Below are positions 4,842 through 7,244 of a stretch of DNA of 7,244 nt, one piece after another (the stretch's first letter is position 1; every line of letters begins with the position of its first letter). The notes under the pieces were generated by a model. The model was given only the letters and a program-made list of their open reading frames with translations, did no database searches and was not told the DNA's origin. The translations under genes and the position numbers were made by a program. This DNA is from Deltaproteobacteria bacterium (GTDB taxonomy: Bacteria > Myxococcota_A > UBA9042 > DTJE01), in NCBI GenBank assembly GCA_016784945.1, contig JADHTP010000161.1:1-7244 (forward strand), written 5' to 3'.

Positions 4842-7244
4842 ATGTCCAGAATTTTCATTTCCCTGTCGACCCTGGTCCTGGCCCTGGCCGTCGCCTGCGT
4901 GGGGCCGGCGCCGGACGGCATCCGGGCGACACCGACGGGGATCGGCCCGGTGGTGGATTTCGACCTTCAGGCAAAGCCCCTGCCCGAAGTGCCCCTGCCC
5001 AACAACACGGCCACGCGCATGGATCCGGATTCACCCACGGGTCGCCGGATCAACCTCAGCCTGGTGGCCGAAACCAGGGCTGAAACCCGCCTGAGGACCA
5101 AGGCCGACCGACTGGACGGTTTCGGGGTGTTTTCGCCCATCACCGTTTCCTTCAACGGGCCTCTGGACCTGGACAACATCGTGAAGCGGCACGTGGACAA
5201 CGACACCATGACGGACGACGCGATCCTGCTGGTCAACGTGGATCGCGACTCACCCGGCTTCGGAGAGGCCGTGGCCCTGGACACGGGCCATGGCAACTAC
5301 ACGCTGGGGCTGGAATGGCCCGACCAGTACTGGGACAACGACGAGCACGCGGACTCCCTGAACCTGCTGTTCGAAACCCACGACGAAGACGGCGAGGACC
5401 GCAACGGCACCGGGATCCTGGATGACGGTGAGGACCTGGACGGTGACGGGGAGCTGGATCCTCCCAACGGTGAACTCGACCCCTACGAAGACTACGACTT
5501 CGACGGCGTGCTGGACAAGCCGAACACCTTCTCGGGCAAGGTGCCGCCCCTGATCACCCCGGAGAACGTGCAGGAATGGCTCGATCGGGGGGAACGCCCC
5601 GTGGACGACCTCATCACCTTCTACGAAAAGGAGACCGACACCCTGTTGTTGTGGCCCCTGGTGGCCCTGCGCCAGCAGACGACCTACGCCGTGGTCCTGA
5701 CCAGGCACCTGCAGGGCGTCGACGGTGAGCCCATCCGGTCACCGTTCCCCTACGTGAACCATTCCAGCCAGACGCCCGACCTCGAGCCCCTGGGCGAGGT
5801 GCTGGCCGGAAAGGACATTGCCATGATCGTAGAGGACGTGGCCTTTGCCTGGACGTTTACGACCCAGACCATCACGGCCGAGCTCGAGGCCATCCGGGCG
5901 GGAATTTACGGTCACGGCCCCCTGAATGAGCTGGAAGGCGCCTATCCCCCCAGCCTGGTGCCAAAGAAGGTGCTGGAAGAGGACCAGATCCCGGCCTTTT
6001 CCGACAGCGTCTATTTCCTTTCCACGGAAAAGGCACTGCCCATCTTCGACATGGCCGGGCCCCTCCTGGGTTACCCGGACGCCGTGGTCAAGGAGCTTTC
6101 CGCGGACACCTCGCACACGGACTACTGGGTCCTGGGCTCCTTCACATCACCGTCCTTCCTGGTGGACCGCGACGGGATCGCCACACCCATGTACCCGGCC
6201 GACAACAACGAAAGCTTCGAAATCGACCTGGACACGGGCAAGTCCATCCACGGCCCGGGCCGGGTCACCTTCATGTGCTCCATCCCCATGGAAACCGAGG
6301 AATACAAGCCGCCGTTCCCGGTGATGATCTACGGCCACGGATTTTCCGGGGCGCCTTTCGAGATCTTCGGATTCGCGGGACGCTACGCCCGGTACGGATA
6401 CGCCCTGTGCGGACTGGACGGGGTGGGACACGGCATCGCGCTGCCCGCGGACGAGGACATCCCCTACGACGAGATCGTGCCCATGTTCCTGGAGGAAATC
6501 GGTCTGCTGACGTTCTTCGACGCCTTCAGGGACGCCCGTCTCCGCGATCTGGACAACGACGGCGTCCTGTCGTCCCACGACATCGGGGGTGACTTCTGGA
6601 GCTGGGACATGTTCCACCTGCGGGACAACATCCGGCAGTCGGTGGTGGACCACATGCAGTTCATCCGCAACATGCGATCTCTCGGCGACATCCAGTGGGA
6701 GTACGACACCAATGGAAACGGGGCCGGCGACGACCTCATGGGGGACTGGAACGGCGACGGTATCGTGGACATGGGTGGTGCGGACAACATGTACTACCCG
6801 ACCTGGGGCCAGTCCATGGGCGGCTTCAACGCCCAGCTCCTCGCCGCCGTGGAACCCACGGTCAATGCCACGACGCCGATTTCCGGGGGTGGTGGCCTGA
6901 TCCACGTGGGTGTCCGTTCCACCAATCCCGGCGTTCCCGAGGGCGCGCTTATGTCGCTGATGGGCCCCTTCGTGCAGTTCACCCCCCTGGACGACGACGA
7001 AGACACGGTGGAAATCGCCCTCATGATCAACGACCAGCACCGGGAATACCGGGACGGCCCCCGGGGATGGCCACACTATTACCCGGTTGCACGCACCACC
7101 GCCATCAGCCCCGGGGATCACGTGATCGTCAGGAACCTGGTGAACGGCAAGGAAATCAAGGCTTTCAGACATCCCGACGGCCGGGGCTTCCGGGTATCCA
7201 TCGCTGCCGACGCCCTGGGCGCGGTGGAAAAACGGAGCCTCCTC
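4842..7244 (+). CDS. Lipoprotein alpha/beta hydrolase, VolA/virulence-factor-lipase-like, 3' end outside window
   Basis: The frame is open from ATG 4842 to the last base, 801 codons with no stop. The N-terminus (Arg3, hydrophobic stretch, LALAVAC) is a lipoprotein signal with lipidated Cys19; Val at +2 is compatible with outer-membrane sorting. VPLPNN (50-55) and FSPITVSFNGPLD near 97-109 recall the N-terminal domain of VolA-type bacterial lipases; an acidic segment (181-225) follows, and WTFTTQTIT at 337-345 is the usual strand before the catalytic part. The hydrolase core shows YGHGFSG (Gly498-His499-Gly500, oxyanion-hole region), YALCGLDGVGHG, and the nucleophile elbow GQSMG with Ser658, then a GGGG stretch. 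EF-hand-like loops start at 569, 622 and 635. The catalytic Asp and His would lie beyond the window or are not identified. Likely role: hydrolysis of lipids or esters at the cell surface or periplasm. The fold is secure; the substrate is not. Confidence 0.8.
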   Translation, partial: MSRIFISLSTLVLALAVACVGPAPDGIRATPTGIGPVVDFDLQAKPLPEVPLPNNTATRMDPDSPTGRRINLSLVAETRAETRLRTKADRLDGFGVFSPITVSFNGPLDLDNIVKRHVDNDTMTDDAILLVNVDRDSPGFGEAVALDTGHGNYTLGLEWPDQYWDNDEHADSLNLLFETHDEDGEDRNGTGILDDGEDLDGDGELDPPNGELDPYEDYDFDGVLDKPNTFSGKVPPLITPENVQEWLDRGERPVDDLITFYEKETDTLLLWPLVALRQQTTYAVVLTRHLQGVDGEPIRSPFPYVNHSSQTPDLEPLGEVLAGKDIAMIVEDVAFAWTFTTQTITAELEAIRAGIYGHGPLNELEGAYPPSLVPKKVLEEDQIPAFSDSVYFLSTEKALPIFDMAGPLLGYPDAVVKELSADTSHTDYWVLGSFTSPSFLVDRDGIATPMYPADNNESFEIDLDTGKSIHGPGRVTFMCSIPMETEEYKPPFPVMIYGHGFSGAPFEIFGFAGRYARYGYALCGLDGVGHGIALPADEDIPYDEIVPMFLEEIGLLTFFDAFRDARLRDLDNDGVLSSHDIGGDFWSWDMFHLRDNIRQSVVDHMQFIRNMRSLGDIQWEYDTNGNGAGDDLMGDWNGDGIVDMGGADNMYYPTWGQSMGGFNAQLLAAVEPTVNATTPISGGGGLIHVGVRSTNPGVPEGALMSLMGPFVQFTPLDDDEDTVEIALMINDQHREYRDGPRGWPHYYPVARTTAISPGDHVIVRNLVNGKEIKAFRHPDGRGFRVSIAADALGAVEKRSLL

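Noticed and set aside
5382..5516. A CRISPR-like or tandem DNA repeat in the hydrolase gene
   Set aside because: The repeated look comes from Asp/Gly/Glu codons (GAC, GGC, GAG) in a single reading frame; there are no identical repeat units or regular spacers.
6147..7172. A 341-codon minus-strand frame opposite the lipoprotein hydrolase
   Set aside because: Val/His/Gly/Asp-rich composition is the mirror of GAC/CAC/GTG-rich coding on the plus strand, where an uninterrupted lipoprotein hydrolase with motifs is present.

Overview
The window is GC-rich bacterial chromosome with strong G/C preference at third codon positions. It reads as ordinary protein-coding DNA, tightly packed and without RNA genes, CRISPR or an insertion sequence. 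The gene content (a secreted S46 dipeptidyl-peptidase, a cytosolic M32 carboxypeptidase, and a large lipoprotein hydrolase with calcium-loop-like Asp/Asn-Gly motifs) and the palindrome downstream of the first gene suggest a Gram-negative of deltaproteobacterial affinity (Desulfobacterota/Myxococcota or a related uncultured phylum). That placement is an inference from style; no marker gene is present.

Layout: (1) 2-307, plus strand, the last 101 residues of a protein resembling the tail of a radical SAM enzyme. (2) 308-397, a convergent intergenic gap with a tandem heptamer, a perfect 10-bp inverted repeat and a C8 tract; it looks like a REP-like element. (3) 4655 down to 398, minus strand, a probable three-gene operon in transcription order: M32 carboxypeptidase (TTG start at 4655), S46 dipeptidyl-peptidase with signal peptide (ATG at 3093), uridine kinase udk (ATG at 1024). 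The gaps are 68 and 23 nt and each gene has its own Shine-Dalgarno sequence. (4) 4656-4841, a divergent promoter region. (5) 4842-7244, plus strand, an 801-codon open frame that runs off the window: a lipoprotein with an N-terminal region resembling the bacterial virulence-factor lipase family (VolA-like) and an alpha/beta-hydrolase core with GHG and GQSMG motifs.

Functionally the minus-strand operon looks like nutrient scavenging. The exported S46 enzyme would release dipeptides outside the inner membrane, the cytosolic M32 enzyme would trim imported peptides from the C-terminus, and Udk would salvage uridine/cytidine. The divergent lipoprotein hydrolase would add extracytoplasmic ester or lipid hydrolysis. 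I see no clearly novel multi-gene system. The most interesting items are the Asp-rich, EF-hand-like loops inside the lipoprotein hydrolase, the REP-like palindrome, and the specificity residues of the S46 peptidase.
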